Shown here: positions 26,285 through 60,900 of the stretch, in pieces
Numbering within the stretch: the stretch's first letter is position 1
Layout of the letters: each line of letters opens with the position of its first letter
The notes under the pieces: model-generated
Seen by the model: only the letters and a program-made list of their open reading frames with translations
Told to the model about the DNA's origin: nothing
The model's database searches: none
DNA from: Anoplopoma fimbria
Lineage: Eukaryota; Chordata; Actinopteri; Perciformes; Anoplopomatidae
DNA length: 64,000 bases
Direction: 5' to 3'
Assembly (NCBI RefSeq): GCF_027596085.1
Contig: NC_072467.1
Coordinates: forward strand, 26,943,734 to 27,007,733
Translations under genes and position numbers: made by a program

Positions 26285-26725
26285 GCTTCTGTCTCTGGTT
26301 TGTTCTCCTCCTTTTGTAGTTGTTTTGCATCTCTTTGTGGTCATTTTGATTCTATTTCTCATAATTTTGTCGCTCTTTGAAGTTACTTTGTTTCTCTTTC
26401 TTAGTCATTCTGTCTCTTTGTAGTTACATATTGTTTTTTTGTGGTTGTTTTTGTCTCTTTGTAGTTGTTTGGTCACTTTTCATTGTCGTTGTGAGTCTCT
26501 TTGCAGCGGTTTTAGTCTCTTTGTAGTAAATGTTGTGTCATTGTAGTTACTTTGTCTCTTTGTAGTCCTTTTGTGTCTCTTTACAGTTGTTTAGTCACTT
26601 TTCTTTGTAGTTGTTTTGGTCTCTTTGTAGTGTCTTTGTGTCTCTTTGTTGTAGTTTTGTTTCTTTGTGGTCATTTTGCGTCTCTTCCTAGTTACTTTGT
26701 GTCTCTTTGAGTAACATTTTCTAGG
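26285..26725 (+). repeat. Degenerate CTCTTTGTAGTT minisatellite
   Basis: About 20 imperfect 20-25-bp units of the form TTTGTGTCTCTTTGTAGTTG. T-rich on the plus strand. No coding content. Confidence 0.85.
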
Positions 26726-26859
26726 TGAAGGCCAGAGGGGGCCCCTGACACTTTGGACCCCTGGGTCTGTGCCCAGTATGCCTGTTCAGTAATCCATCTA
26801 TAGGGCCGCATAAACACAAGAGGTTGTTATTGTCATTGTAGTGATGCAACGAAATTTTG

Positions 26860-27190
26860 TTTTTGTTAAATGTCTGTAACAAGCTGAACCACATGGTGGC
26901 GCTAGATGAAGGGTCTTCAAAGTCATAAGGATTCGTTATCGGAGTAAATTGAATGTGTGCAACAAATGTTCAGCTTATCCATCCAGTAGATGTCCAGATG
27001 TTTCACATAATATGTAAAAGAGTGGTGATCCTCATGGATTTCCATCCACTTGGGACCATGATAGTTTGTATAAAATATCTTATCAATCAATCCAATAGTT
27101 GTTGAGATATTACAGTCTGGACCAAAGTGGTGGACGGACGGATGCTACTAGTAGCATGGCTAAAACAAATATCAACGCCTATAGATCACT
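26860..27190 (-). repeat. Family C interspersed repeat fragment
   Basis: CTTCAAAGTCATAAGGATTC, then AATCCAATAGTTGTTGAGAT and GGACCAAAGTGGTGGACGG, are the reverse strand of the same family. Confidence 0.5.
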
Positions 27191-28024
27191 TTGTCATGAC
27201 GTGTCTTGATTCCAATCTTGCTCTCCAGAAGATGAACCCTTTACACTTTAAATACTCCATCACCTTTCCTTTAGAATCCCATTAAGACAATCTTTCCGTT
27301 CTTATCTTCACTACTGGTCAGGTTCCAAGAATAGATCTTTGTGAACGGTCCGTTGACTCCTCTTGTTTGGGCTCCGCTCAGCGTTTTACACAGCGGAGAG
27401 CAGAAGCAGCTGGTCTGCAGATTAGTGTCGGTGTTAATGCTGCTGACGGGCTTTAACCCTGCAGCAGGCGGGCGGGACCTGCAGGACGCCAACCTCCGCC
27501 GACATCCATCTGCCACCGCCGCCTCCACAACCTTCCTACTGATTTTAGAGTGTAAACATGATGGGATTGGATTTCAGGAGAGAATGGCATTTGGAATGTG
27601 TAGGAATGTTTGTGATCATACCTGTATTTGTTGATTTGCTCTGTTACAAAGTGATGTTTGCAGAAACAGCTTGACACCACCATCAATATTCATTCATTCA
27701 TTCATTTGTTAAACCTTTATTTATTCAGTGTGGTCCAGTGAGAGTTGTTTACTCTCTGTTGCATGGGAGACATGTGACGCAGTACAAAAACAGTGTTATG
27801 AAAATGCAGCAAAATAAGGAAAAGTAACTGTTTTTCTTGTCATTATTTTCAAATTTAAATATTTTTATACATATTCCTTGTGTGTAGTGTAAAGGGGCTA
27901 CAAACAATTAATTGTGCAGCCCTGTGTTGTAAAATGACAAATAAATGAACCTTGTAACCTTGTAATTTCTTACTCTTATCCACACTGTTATTAAGGCAGA
28001 TTTTTGGTGATGAGGAATACGTGT

Positions 28025-28925
28025 ATGGAGATATATTTTTTAATTGAGTCAGTTGTCTTTGTATGCATTTAATACAATATGATTATTTTGTACAGCCTAT
28101 AGTCTTATGTTTAATTACAGTATTTTTTTCCTAAGAAATTTGGCATTTATATATATAAATGATTTTTTTATTGAGTCAGTGATTATTTTTCTTTCCGTCT
28201 ATGTATGCATTTAATACAATATGATTATTTTGTACAGCCTATAGTCTTATGTTTAATTACAGTATTTTTTTCCTAAGAAATTTGGCATTTATATATATAT
28301 AATATGTTTAATTTTTTTATTGAGTCAGTTATTATTTTTCTTTCCGTCTATGTATGCATTTAATACAATATGATTATTTTGTACAGCCTATAGTCTTATG
28401 TTTAATTACACTATTTTCTTTCTTAAGAAATTTGGCATTTATATATATTTTATTTTTTTATTGAGTCAGTTATTATTTTTTTTTCCGTCTATGTATGCAT
28501 TTAATACAATATGATTATTTTGTACAGTCTATAGTCTTATGTTTAATTACAGCATTCTTTTCCTAAGAAATTTGGCATTTATATATATATATATAATTTT
28601 TTTATTGAGTCAGTTATTATTTTTCTTTCCGTCTATGTATGCATTTAATACAATATGATTATTTTGTACAGCCTATAGTCTTATGTTTAATGCAGTATTT
28701 TTTTCCTTTTGGCATTTAATAGTATTTTTTTCCTAAGAATTTGGCATTTATATATATAAATATATATATATATATAGAAATATATATATATAAATGATTT
28801 TTCTATTGAGTCAGTTATTATTTTTCTTTCCGTCTATGTATGCATTTAATACAATATGATTATTTTAGTCTTATGTTTAATTACAGTATTTTTTTTTTTT
28901 TCTCAAGAAATTTGGCATTTTTATA
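28025..28925 (+). repeat. AT-rich tandem array, about 145-bp units, 6 copies
   Basis: The anchor TGTATGCATTTAATACAATA recurs at about 28060, 28203, 28351, 28492, 28636 and 28837. Each unit also has GAGTCAGTTATTATTTTTCT, CTATAGTCTTATGTTTAATT and a TATATA tail of variable length. It ends about 90 bp before the putative WASL promoter. Confidence 0.95.
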
Positions 28926-29012
28926 TTATTATTTATATATTATAAAAAAAAATATTGTTCTTCAAAATATTAAACAGTTATAAATTATTTATGAAGAAGA
29001 GCGTCTACCATC

Positions 29013-29165
29013 TGGCTCCTCCCCTCTCTACGTCACACCCCATGGCTCCTCCCCTCTCTACGTCACACCCCATGGCCCCTCCCCTTCCCTCCGCAGAGCT
29101 GCATTCCTGCTGCCGAGTCGGACCGAACCATTCCTCAGCAGCGACACATTATCTTTATAAATCTA
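29013..29165 (+). promoter_or_regulatory. putative WASL promoter: tandem 30-bp CRE/GC-box units and TATA-like box
   Basis: A 30-bp unit starting TGGCTCCTCCCCTC occurs at 29013-29042 and 29043-29072, with a third partial copy from 29073. Each full unit holds TACGTCAC (a CRE-like site on the other strand) and a CTCCCC Sp/KLF-type box. TTTATAAATC at about 29153 could act as a TATA box. It lies 510-660 nt upstream of the WASL start codon. The role is inferred from position and motifs. Confidence 0.45.
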
Positions 29166-29673
29166 CCAAAAAAACACAACCCCCACGCAGTGTCACATTA
29201 CAACAACTCTCCAAACACCCCCCTGCGTGTGTACACACAACAACTCCCCCTTCATCTCCACATTACAGTGGAAAAGTTATTGAGTTCGCCCGAACCCGCA
29301 CACCCCTCCGCTTCCCCTTTAAAGTGGTCTGCTCCGCATGGATGCCATGTTGGATGCACGCAGCTCTGCAGCAGCTTGCAGAGTTTCCCAATGAAAGTTG
29401 TGCGTTTATCCTCCTTATAGACACGCACTAAGTACTTATTGTTATATTTAACACCTAAACAGGTCATTTAAGCTTCTATTTTAATAAAAAGCACGCTTGG
29501 AAACCGTCCAAAACCGGCTCCTGGTCCTCCTCCGCCCTGCAGAAACGGGAGTCGCACTCAGCGGAGATGATCCGGCTGCAGGCCACATGGATTTTCTGTA
29601 ATTAATAGTGTTTGCTTGGTCCGTTTGGATTGTGCATCCTTTTTTAGGGGCTTTACTTGTAGTATTTGGAGCC

Positions 29674-52819
<23,146 letters not shown>

Positions 52820-54186
52820 TGAAGACGTCGTCCCACTCCCCCCCCCCTCTGCACCTACCGTTGACACTAAAAATATCCTCTAAAAACTTCCAGCATCCGA
52901 CTAAAATTGCAATGTAAATGTTGTATGAATTGGCTGTATATTTATTTTTGCCTTGTGGCTTCTTTTTTCTTTTTTTTTTATGATTTATTCTAATTAATCC
53001 GTGCAATACCTCATTTGTTAAAATCTGTAAATGTTCATCACACATCCTCATCGTTGACAACGCTCTCATCCTGTCATTAGAAAGCACTTAACGCCGCCAT
53101 CAGCACAATGTGGAGACGCAGCCGGGCTCCATTTCATTATGGAGAATATATAAAACACTAGGAGGATGAACGGGAGTCTTATGGGGGGAAAATATTGTTT
53201 TGTGTTCTTTTCTCGTTTTCATTCCTCGTCAAAGAAATGGAAACGTAAAAACACGTGCGACCAAACAGGCAGGATCCTCTTTGTGTTTGACAGCGGTCGG
53301 TTTAAAAAAAAAAAAAAAAACGCCAGATAACACTATTTTCTTATTGCCGTTCTTCTTTTCGTACCTCCGAGTTTCCTAATAAATTGTAGTTTAGTCGTGT
53401 TATTTTTTCATGAACCCTTCTTTTTGACCAAAATGCGGCGGCTCGGTCGCCTCGCGTGGATTTTCATTAATTCTTTTTTATGAAGTTAAAAGCTGTTTAT
53501 TTGCACACAGTTTATACGATAGTTCAGTTTTGTGTTTTTCAGGTGTGCGTTTGTCGGGTATATTTTGTCGTTTCAAGCAGGTCACACTGACGAAGGACAC
53601 TTAAAAAGAAAAAGAAAGGTTTCGCAATATGTAGACCTTTTAAAAAAAAAAAACGATGTTTCACACAAAAACCTGTCTACACACAAACACTGTGACATTT
53701 GTGAAATGATAGACGTTTTGTTCTAAATGTCTGGTTGGTTTTGTTGTGACATCATTCCGTTATTTTTCTTGCAGGAGGAGAAAACATCAAACGGCGTGCA
53801 AAAGAACTTAAAAAAAGATAAACACTATAATTCATCCTCTTCCAGTTAAAAAAAACACTATAATTTTATGCAACGCGACTGTAAATGCCTTGTCATGGAG
53901 AATAGTACTTTTTTTTTTTTTTTTTTTTTTTAAAGCAAATAATAAATAAACCAAATGTGGCATTTGCAAGCAGCTCGTGGGTTTGGCGACGCCTGTGAAA
54001 AAGAAAAATAACCCGCCGCTCGTTTTAACTGTTCGTGTTAAGAGTTTTTAACCGTCCTCCAGCGAGGCTTTAATGCTGCATCGAGAAGCCGAGATACTGA
54101 ACCTGTGAAAAGGGTTGGGAGGGGTGGGGTCGGGGGGGCGAGAATACTAAATTGTATACTTAAATAAATGTTAATATTTACAGAGA
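52820..54186 (+). other. wasl: WASL 3' UTR with candidate poly(A) signals
   Basis: AT-rich, with several A and T homopolymers and no ORF of note. AATAAA hexamers lie at 53378, about 53940 and 54163. The last is followed within about 25 nt by TTGTGTCTCC and a T-run, a typical downstream GU/U element, so the main end is probably near 54186. Use of the alternatives cannot be judged from sequence. Confidence 0.6.
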
Positions 54187-54489
54187 AATTTGTGTCTCCT
54201 TTTTTTTTTTTTTTTTCTTGTCAAAGTGGTTCTGCTTCAGAGGGCGAGCTGAGCTGAAGGACGACGACGACGTCTCGAGTTGTTTCAGTCAGATGCTTTT
54301 ATTTTGTAGGAAGTCCTCTTTACTTATAGTTGGGTTTTTTAGTGGAGAACAAAATGCTGTACGACGGTTCAACCAGACTGACTACAGAGACAAAGATCCT
54401 TCTGAGCTACAGTTGAATCAATAAGTGAATAAATTACAACTGGAATATTAGAATTTTAAAATGAAAAACTTCCTGTTTCAAAATAAAGC

Positions 54490-54855
54490 AGACGGCGCAG
54501 GCTGAAAACTCACCTCTTCAAGAAGTACTGCCCTGAGCCTTCCTCGTAGCACTTATTGCATTCGTATTAGTTGTTGCACTTATTGTGTTCATATTCGTTT
54601 ACTGCACTTATCCTATTCGTAGTAGTTTGTAGCACTTATTATATTCGTATTAGTCTGTTGCAATTATTGTTTTCGTAGTAATTTGCCTCTGCACTATACT
54701 TTTGCTCTGGTTTATGCTTTAAGATGCTTGTGTAAGAAAGGAGATGCACTTCTGGTGACTAGTAGTTCTCTTGAATACCTATGTTGAATACACTTCCTGT
54801 AAGTCGCTTTGGATAGAAGCGTCTGCTGAATGACTGTAATGTAATGTAATGTAGA
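54490..54855 (+). mobile_element. L2-type LINE 3' end (truncated)
   Basis: A fragment of the reverse-transcriptase ORF C-terminus is readable (LKTHLFKKYCPEPSS then TAG), followed by a 3' UTR with degenerate repeats of GCACTTATT(A/G)TATTCGTA. It ends with the hairpin-type tail AAGTCGCTTTGGATAGAAGC and (TGTAA)n, as in fish and eel L2 elements. 5'-truncated, as is usual. Confidence 0.85.
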
Positions 54856-55304
54856 AAGTCAAACTTCACAATACAAATAGGTCAGTCTAGGGTTACTACT
54901 GCTGGAATATCAGCTTCAATCGAGGAGACTAACTCAATATTTAAGAGTTCAATAATGAAACTAATTCAACATCAAGTTTCAACAGGAAATGTGACACTGT
55001 GGGGAAGTTTGAATCATTTCATTCTTCTTTCGGCGAAAAAACTACAAAAATGTGGTGTCACTTTTTATCTTTGTTCAAATAGTTATTATTGAAGGGAAGA
55101 AGAAAAGTATGTAAGAAAAATGTATTGATTACATTCTTTATGCCTGCGTGTTAGCATTTAGCTCAAAAGCACAGCAGTGTCTCAAGTGCTAGCTCGGTCT
55201 GTCTCCTCCCTCCTAAGACGTGAGGAGAGGAGGCGAGGAAAGGAGTTGAGGGTGTGCAAACTCAGGAATGAAAAGAGGATTCTGGTAGTTCAGTCCCGTG
55301 TTTC

Positions 55305-55330
55305 ACACAGCGAGGCCTTCTCTATATATG

Positions 55331-55381
<51 letters not shown>

Positions 55382-55418
55382 ATATACATATACATATATA
55401 CACAGCGAGGCCTTCTCT
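55305..55418 (+). repeat. AT microsatellite between 19-bp direct repeats
   Basis: ACACAGCGAGGCCTTCTCT is found at 55305-55323 and 55400-55418, bracketing a (TA)n/(TATACA)n tract. Confidence 0.9.
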
Positions 55419-55616
55419 CCTCAGACAGACGGGCTGCAGTCGTCTCTCAGCACTTCACAAGTGGAGCGCTTCATTTCCCTCCAATTAAACCGGAGTCTAA
55501 CATCAACGTGGCGTTTTATTAAAGATGTGAAGAGTCGTAATGAGGAGGTCACATCGGGGTCCCTGAGGGGGGGGTCCATATTTACTTTGAACAGCTGTTT
55601 AATGAACTCCAGTGAC

Positions 55617-55617
<1 letters not shown>

Positions 55618-55676
<59 letters not shown>
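55618..55676 (+). repeat. (GT)n(TA)n microsatellite, target of the Tc1 insertion
   Basis: GTGTGTGT followed by about 18 TA units. The Tc1 element sits within or at its edge, and TA-rich sequence resumes at 57275. Confidence 0.9.
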
Positions 55677-55678
<2 letters not shown>

Positions 55679-55878
55679 GGTGCATCTCAATAAATTAGAT
55701 TATCATGGAAAAGTTCGTTTATTTCGATAATTCAATTCAAAAATTGAAACTCATATATTATATAGATTCATTACACACAGAGTGAAATATTTCAAGCGTT
55801 TATTTCTTTTAATTTTGATGATTATGGCTTACAGCTAATGAAAACCCAAAATTCAGTATCTCAGAAAATTAGAATATT
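55677..55878 (+). repeat. left terminal inverted repeat of the Tc1 element
   Basis: Matches the reverse complement of 57072-57273 almost throughout, including the inner end TCTCAGAAAATTAGAATATT. Confidence 0.9.
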
Positions 55879-56005
55879 GTGAAAAAGTTCAATATTGTAG
55901 ACTCACGATGTCCCACTCTAATCAGCTAATTAACTCAAAACACCTGCAAAGGTTTCCTGAACCTTTAAATGGTCTCTTAAGGCTGGTTCAGTAGGCTACA
56001 CAATC

Positions 56006-56968
56006 ATGGGGAAGACTGCTGACATGACAGTTGTCCAGAAGACAGTCATTGACCTCCACAAGGAGGGTAAGCCACAAAAGGTCATTGCTAAAGACGCTGG
56101 CTGTTCACAGAGTGCTGTATCCAAGCATATTCACAGAAAGTTGAGTGGAAGGAAAAAGTGTGGTAGAAAAAGGTGCACAAGCAACAGGGATAACTGCAGC
56201 CTTGAGAGGATTGTGAAGCAACGGCCATTCAAGAACTTGGGGGAGATTCACAAGGAGTGCACTGAGGCTGGAGTCATCAAGAGCCACCGCGCACAGACGT
56301 ATCCAGGACATGGGCTACAACTGTCGCATTCCTCGTGTCAAGCCACTCCTGAACCAGAGACAACGTCAGAAGTGTCTTACCTGGGCTAAGGAGAAAAAGG
56401 ACTGGACTGTTGCTCAGTGGTCCTCTTTTCAGATGAAAGTAAATTTTGCATTTCATTTGGAAATCAAGGTCCCAGAGTCTGGAGTGGAGAGGCACAGAAT
56501 CCAAGATGCTTGAAGTCCAGTGTGAAGTTTCCACAGTCAGTGATGATTTGGGGAGCCATCATCTGCTGGTGTTGGTCCAAAGTCAACGCAGCCATCTACC
56601 AGGAAATTTTAGAGCACTTCATGCTTCCTTCCGCTGACAAGCTTTATGGAGATGCTGATTTAATTTTCCAGCAGGACTTGGCACCTGCCCACACTGCCAA
56701 AAGTACCAATACCTGGTTTAATGACCGTGGTATCACTGTGCTTGATTGGCCAGCAAACTCGCTTGACCTGAACCCCATAGAGAATCTATGGGGTATTGTC
56801 AAGAGGAAGATGAGAGACACCAGACCCAACAATGCAGATGAGCTGAAGGCCGCCAACAAAGCAACCTGGGCTTCCATAACACCTCAGCAGTGCCACAGGC
56901 TGATCGCCTCCATGCCACGCCGCATTGATGCAGTAATTCATGCAAAAGGAGCCCCGACCAAGTATTGA
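56006..56968 (+). pseudogene. Tc1-type transposase, frameshifted
   Basis: The ORF opens MGKTADMTVVQKTVIDLHKE (helix-turn-helix DNA-binding region, with SQSAVSKHIHRKL). The frame changes near 56275-56285, continues MGYNCRIPRVKPLLNQRQ, and changes again near 56415-56425 into LFSDESKFCIS. It then runs intact through FQQDLAPAHTAKS and NPIENLWGIVKRKM to the stop after GAPTKY. The catalytic DDE residues are all present, with 34 residues between the second Asp and the Glu. Two small deletions make it non-functional as given. Confidence 0.9.
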
Positions 56969-56972
56969 GTGC

Positions 56973-57007
<35 letters not shown>

Positions 57008-57071
57008 AAACATACTTTTCAGTAGGCTGACGTTTCTGTTTTAAAAATCCATTGTATTATTGGTCTTATGT

Positions 57072-57273
57072 AATATTCTAATTTTCTGAGATACTGAATT
57101 TTGTGTTTTCATTAGCTGTAAGCCATAATCATCAAAATTAAAAGAAATAAATGCTTGAAATATTTCACTCTGTGTGTAATGAATCTATATAATATATGAG
57201 TTTCACTTTTTGAATTGAATTATCGAAATAAACAAACTTTTCCATGATATTCTAATTTATTGAGATGCACCTG
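57072..57273 (-). repeat. right terminal inverted repeat of the Tc1 element
   Basis: Inverted partner of 55677-55878. It ends GAGATGCACCTG next to a TA-rich flank. Confidence 0.9.
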
Positions 57274-57649
57274 TGTATATATATATATGTGTATATGTGT
57301 AAAACAACTTGACATAATTACCAACCCAACTTTATATATATGTAAGTTTTGGCATCCAAAATATAAACAAACAAAAAATATGTATATATAGTAGTTTTTA
57401 AGAAACCGGACATGAAACAAAAAAGAGCAAAACTACCTTGCTTTTTGTGGCATCAACGTACAAATGTCCCAGGAGAACCTGAAGGCCACTATAGCCTACT
57501 GTAGTTTGAATTTAAAATATTTAAAATAATAAAATAATACATTTATCTTTAAAACATCTGATAGAACATTATTCTGATCCTGAGTCAGACAATAACTTTA
57601 TGTTGAAAATGAAAGACTGCTGGAAAACCTTTTCACAAACATGTAGATC

Positions 57650-57879
57650 GAGTCAGAACATAAACTTTATTTCTCTACACATCAGTATTCACAGTAACAA
57701 AATACAACGACAACAACGTCTGAAACGTACAGAAAGGCAGGCGGCTGCTGCGCCGTGTGACGAGATAAATAAGATGCTGTTTTTAAAAAGTGACATTTTA
57801 GTGTGAAATAAAAAAAATATATATATTTCAATACAAAGTGAGAAGAGTTCAGGTGAGGTGAGCAGGTGAGCAGGTGAGT
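57650..57879 (-). terminator. lmod2: leiomodin-2 3' UTR and poly(A) signal
   Basis: Minus-strand AATAAA at 57671-57666, about 210 nt past the proposed stop. It is the first canonical hexamer downstream in a clean stretch before the Tc1 element. Confidence 0.5.
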
Positions 57880-57900
57880 TCAGGCCTGTGACAGATCCAC
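57880..57900 (-). CDS. lmod2: leiomodin-2 exon 3 (short terminal exon)
   Basis: Leiomodins usually finish with a tiny last exon that completes the LKRV motif of WH2. The acceptor TTTGTCGTTTCAG at 57901 is followed by codons for V D L S Q A and TGA, which joins in phase 0 and restores LKRV. A poly(A) signal follows at 57666-57671. Supported by splice quality, phase and position; transcript evidence would settle it. Confidence 0.65.
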   Translation of the reverse strand: MDLSQA

Positions 57901-60900
57901 CTGAAACGACAAACATCACAAACCTGTTAAAGTTACATCACACAAAAAAAAACTTATGACATTGTGTTTCAAAAACAAAGTTACCTCGAAATGTATGCAT
58001 GTTGCGTTATATATCTCCAACCTCGAGGCTTTTACACAACAGGGATGTTGTTGGAAAGCAATTAAACAATGTGGGAAATACTTTCCTGCAAATATTATAA
58101 GTCTAGGGCTTTTATTGTGAAAAGAAAGAACCGAAGGAGTGGACGTGCGCTGCTTTTGTCAGTTAAAAGGAGCAATAAAGTTTGCACTATAAAGCCTCTG
58201 TTGTGTTGTTTTATAGACAACTCAACGATTTCCTTGCAACGTGATTGGTTGATGGTTTTTAAATTGCGGAGGAGAAAAATCAACCTTGTTTCGGAAAAAA
58301 CTGAGGCTTTCTGTGTGAAAGTATTCATGACAAGAACAACAACTTGAAAGAATATATTGACGTGCAAATTAATTGTGCGAAAAAACTCCCTCAATGTGTC
58401 AACGTATTCTCATATCGTATGATATCGTACGAAAAGTTGCTCCTAATTTTTTGTTCGTTATCCTACGAGTTCAGCAACACGTGTCATTTTCCACTCGTTA
58501 CATGCATACAGTCTTTTCAAAAATAAACTTCCACAATTAACAAATTAGACATCTTTGCTTCGGCGCCGTGGAACGAGGAGACACAAAATCCAGATTTTTG
58601 TCTTTTGACTTTCCTTTTGTCACAGAAAAGAGCAACTGTGGACTACTGACGGCTTTAAGACATACATATAATGCTATTTGAGTTTTGTTGTACTCATGAA
58701 ACAAATTTTGACAGCAGTTCAAACATATTTTAACCACATTGCCCGGCCCTACTTGTCTCTCACTGTCCTTTAAACCACTGTGGACACATTGTGTTGAAAG
58801 CGCTCTAAACCTTGTGGGAATCTGAACAACACTCTGCTCTCTTCCCAGCAGCCATCAGTCTTATCAAACCGGACTGAAGGAGTCAAACTATTTATAACCC
58901 GAGAGAGAGAGTCGAGGAATGACAGACCGTCGTCTGGAGACAGCGTTTAAATCACAGTCTGTATATAAGAAGTGGACGTAGTCATCGTGACATCCATAGG
59001 TTTGTGGACGGATGTTTTGAGGCTATTTTGCAGTCGCCATATTTGATTACGACCGTCACTATGTTGTTGTTTTTTTGCAACCGATAAACGGAAGTGACCA
59101 TATTTGGAATGTGGAGGAGTGATGTAGAGACGCCGTATATGTCTCTAGTAGAGACCTGTCAATCAGTGTGAAGCCCCGCCCTAAAGCATCCCCTGCTTTA
59201 TGGTCTGTTTGACTCTAAATGGAGCATCATTTACTAAATGAACATCATGCTGTATTGAAGAAGACTTGAAACTAGAGATTGAGACCATAAACTCATGTTT
59301 ACAATGTTTACTGAGGGAATAAATCAAGAGAGAAGTAGAGTCATTTTCTCATAGACTTCTATACAACCAGAGGAGTCGCCCCCTGGTGGACAGGAGAGAG
59401 AATGCAGGTTTAAGACACTTTCACATCGGCTTCACTTGGCAGAACTGGAAGTTGATGCCTAGTCTTACCCTTTTTAGGGACCCTATGCTGCTTCCGCGGA
59501 TCGCCGCCATCAGGTCGTCGCGGGTCGACTTCTGTGTCGTTGGCGCCGGCTGCCGCGACGATTCGTCTCGTCTCTTCTGCAGCGACGGCTTCAAGGAGTT
59601 CTTCAGGTCTTTGAGAATATCGGCGCTCTCCTTCTCGTTGGCGCCGTTCTTGAGCTTCTTTGACTTTGTCTTCCTTTGGTTCGACTGCGTCTTCGTCATG
59701 TTCGAGCCCTCGTGCTGTTTGACCATTTCTGCGATTTTCCTAGTCGGCGGGTCTAAAGACGGAGGAGGAGGGGGAGGGTTTCTATTCTGGTTTTCAACAG
59801 TCTTAGAAGATTGTGACGTCTTCTTTGTGGGTCTGTTTACTGCAGATGAGCCAGGACTTTGTCCCGACCCCTCTGGAGGACTCTGCTCCTTCTTCTGTCG
59901 GAGCCTTCCCTGTCGCTGTTGGTCCTGGTTGCGCGTCAGGATGCTGGTCGCCGTCATCCTCGGGCCGGGGAGGTCAAACTGGTAGCCGAGCTTGAGCAGG
60001 GTGGTGTTCTCCCTCAGCAGCTGGACCATCTCCATCTCCACCTTCCCCCCGCACATGTGCCTCTGGTTGTGGAAGCGCAGCTCCACCAGCGTCCGGTTGT
60101 GCTGCAGCGCCGCCAGCAGCGCCAGGATTCCCTTACCGGACACGAAGTTGGACTCGATGTTCAGGTTCCTGACGAAGCGGTTCTCGCGGAGCATCTTGGA
60201 GACGGCAAAGGCGACGCGGTCGTCGGCGTGGGTGTTGGCGAGGCTGAAGACGTGGACGTGAGTGTTTGCACACAGAGCCTCGGCGAAAGACAGCAAGGTT
60301 TCCTGGGAAATGTCCTCGATGTTGTTGAGGTTGACTTCGCTCACCAAGGGGTCGTCGCACAGGATCCGCTCCAGGGTTTCGTCGACGGCGGTCGGGTTCC
60401 CGCTCGCTCTGTCGGGGGTTGTGTTCAGGTTTCGGTCTGGGGTTTCGTTCAGGTTTCGGTCTGGGGTTTCCTTTAGGTTCCGGTCTGGGGTTTCGTTCAG
60501 GTTCCGGTCTGGGGTTTCCTTTAGGTTCCGGTCTGGGGTTTCGTTTAGGTTCCGGTCTGGGGTTTCGTTTAGGTTCCGGTCTGGGGTTTCGTTTAGGTTC
60601 CGGTCTGGGGTTTCCTTTAGGTTCCGGTCTGGGGTTTCATTCAGGTTCCGGTCTGGGGTTTCAGTCCTCCTCGATTCGCTCTTCGAGCCCTTTGACAGAC
60701 TTTTCTTCTGAGGACATTTACTCCTCATCGGAGCCTCCTTCTTACACTCATCTGTCTTTTCCGCCTCGTCCTCCTTCGCTAAGACGCCAGCTTTCTTGGC
60801 CTTTTGTGAAATCTTCTTCCTGTCGCTGTCCAGAGTCTTGCAGGCGTCGCCGGTGGTCACTGTCGCTCGTTCCGCTCTGCTCTTATCTGGGCGTCCTTCC

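Larger units (their letters stand above)
55675..57277 (+). mobile_element. Tc1/mariner-type DNA transposon, decayed
   Basis: About 1.6 kb with terminal inverted repeats of about 202 bp (55677-55878 and 57072-57273), each starting CAGGTGCATCTCAATAAATT, flanked by TA and inserted in an AT microsatellite. It encloses a Tc1-type transposase read on the plus strand with a DD34E catalytic set. The TIRs differ at only a few sites, so the insertion is fairly recent, but the ORF is broken. An internal AT tract near 56975-57008 follows the ORF. Confidence 0.93.

Noticed and set aside
26880..26910. CTCF-like CCACATGGTGGCGCTA
   Set aside because: Weaker match inside a decayed family C copy; not listed as a site.
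28955..29431. 158-codon ORF upstream of WASL
   Set aside because: It covers the tandem promoter repeats and has no protein motif; probably 5' flank or UTR.
59421..59468. Leiomodin-2 C-terminus read through to a stop in the repeat
   Set aside because: A good donor lies at 59468, the extra residues come from family A, and a downstream exon completes WH2.
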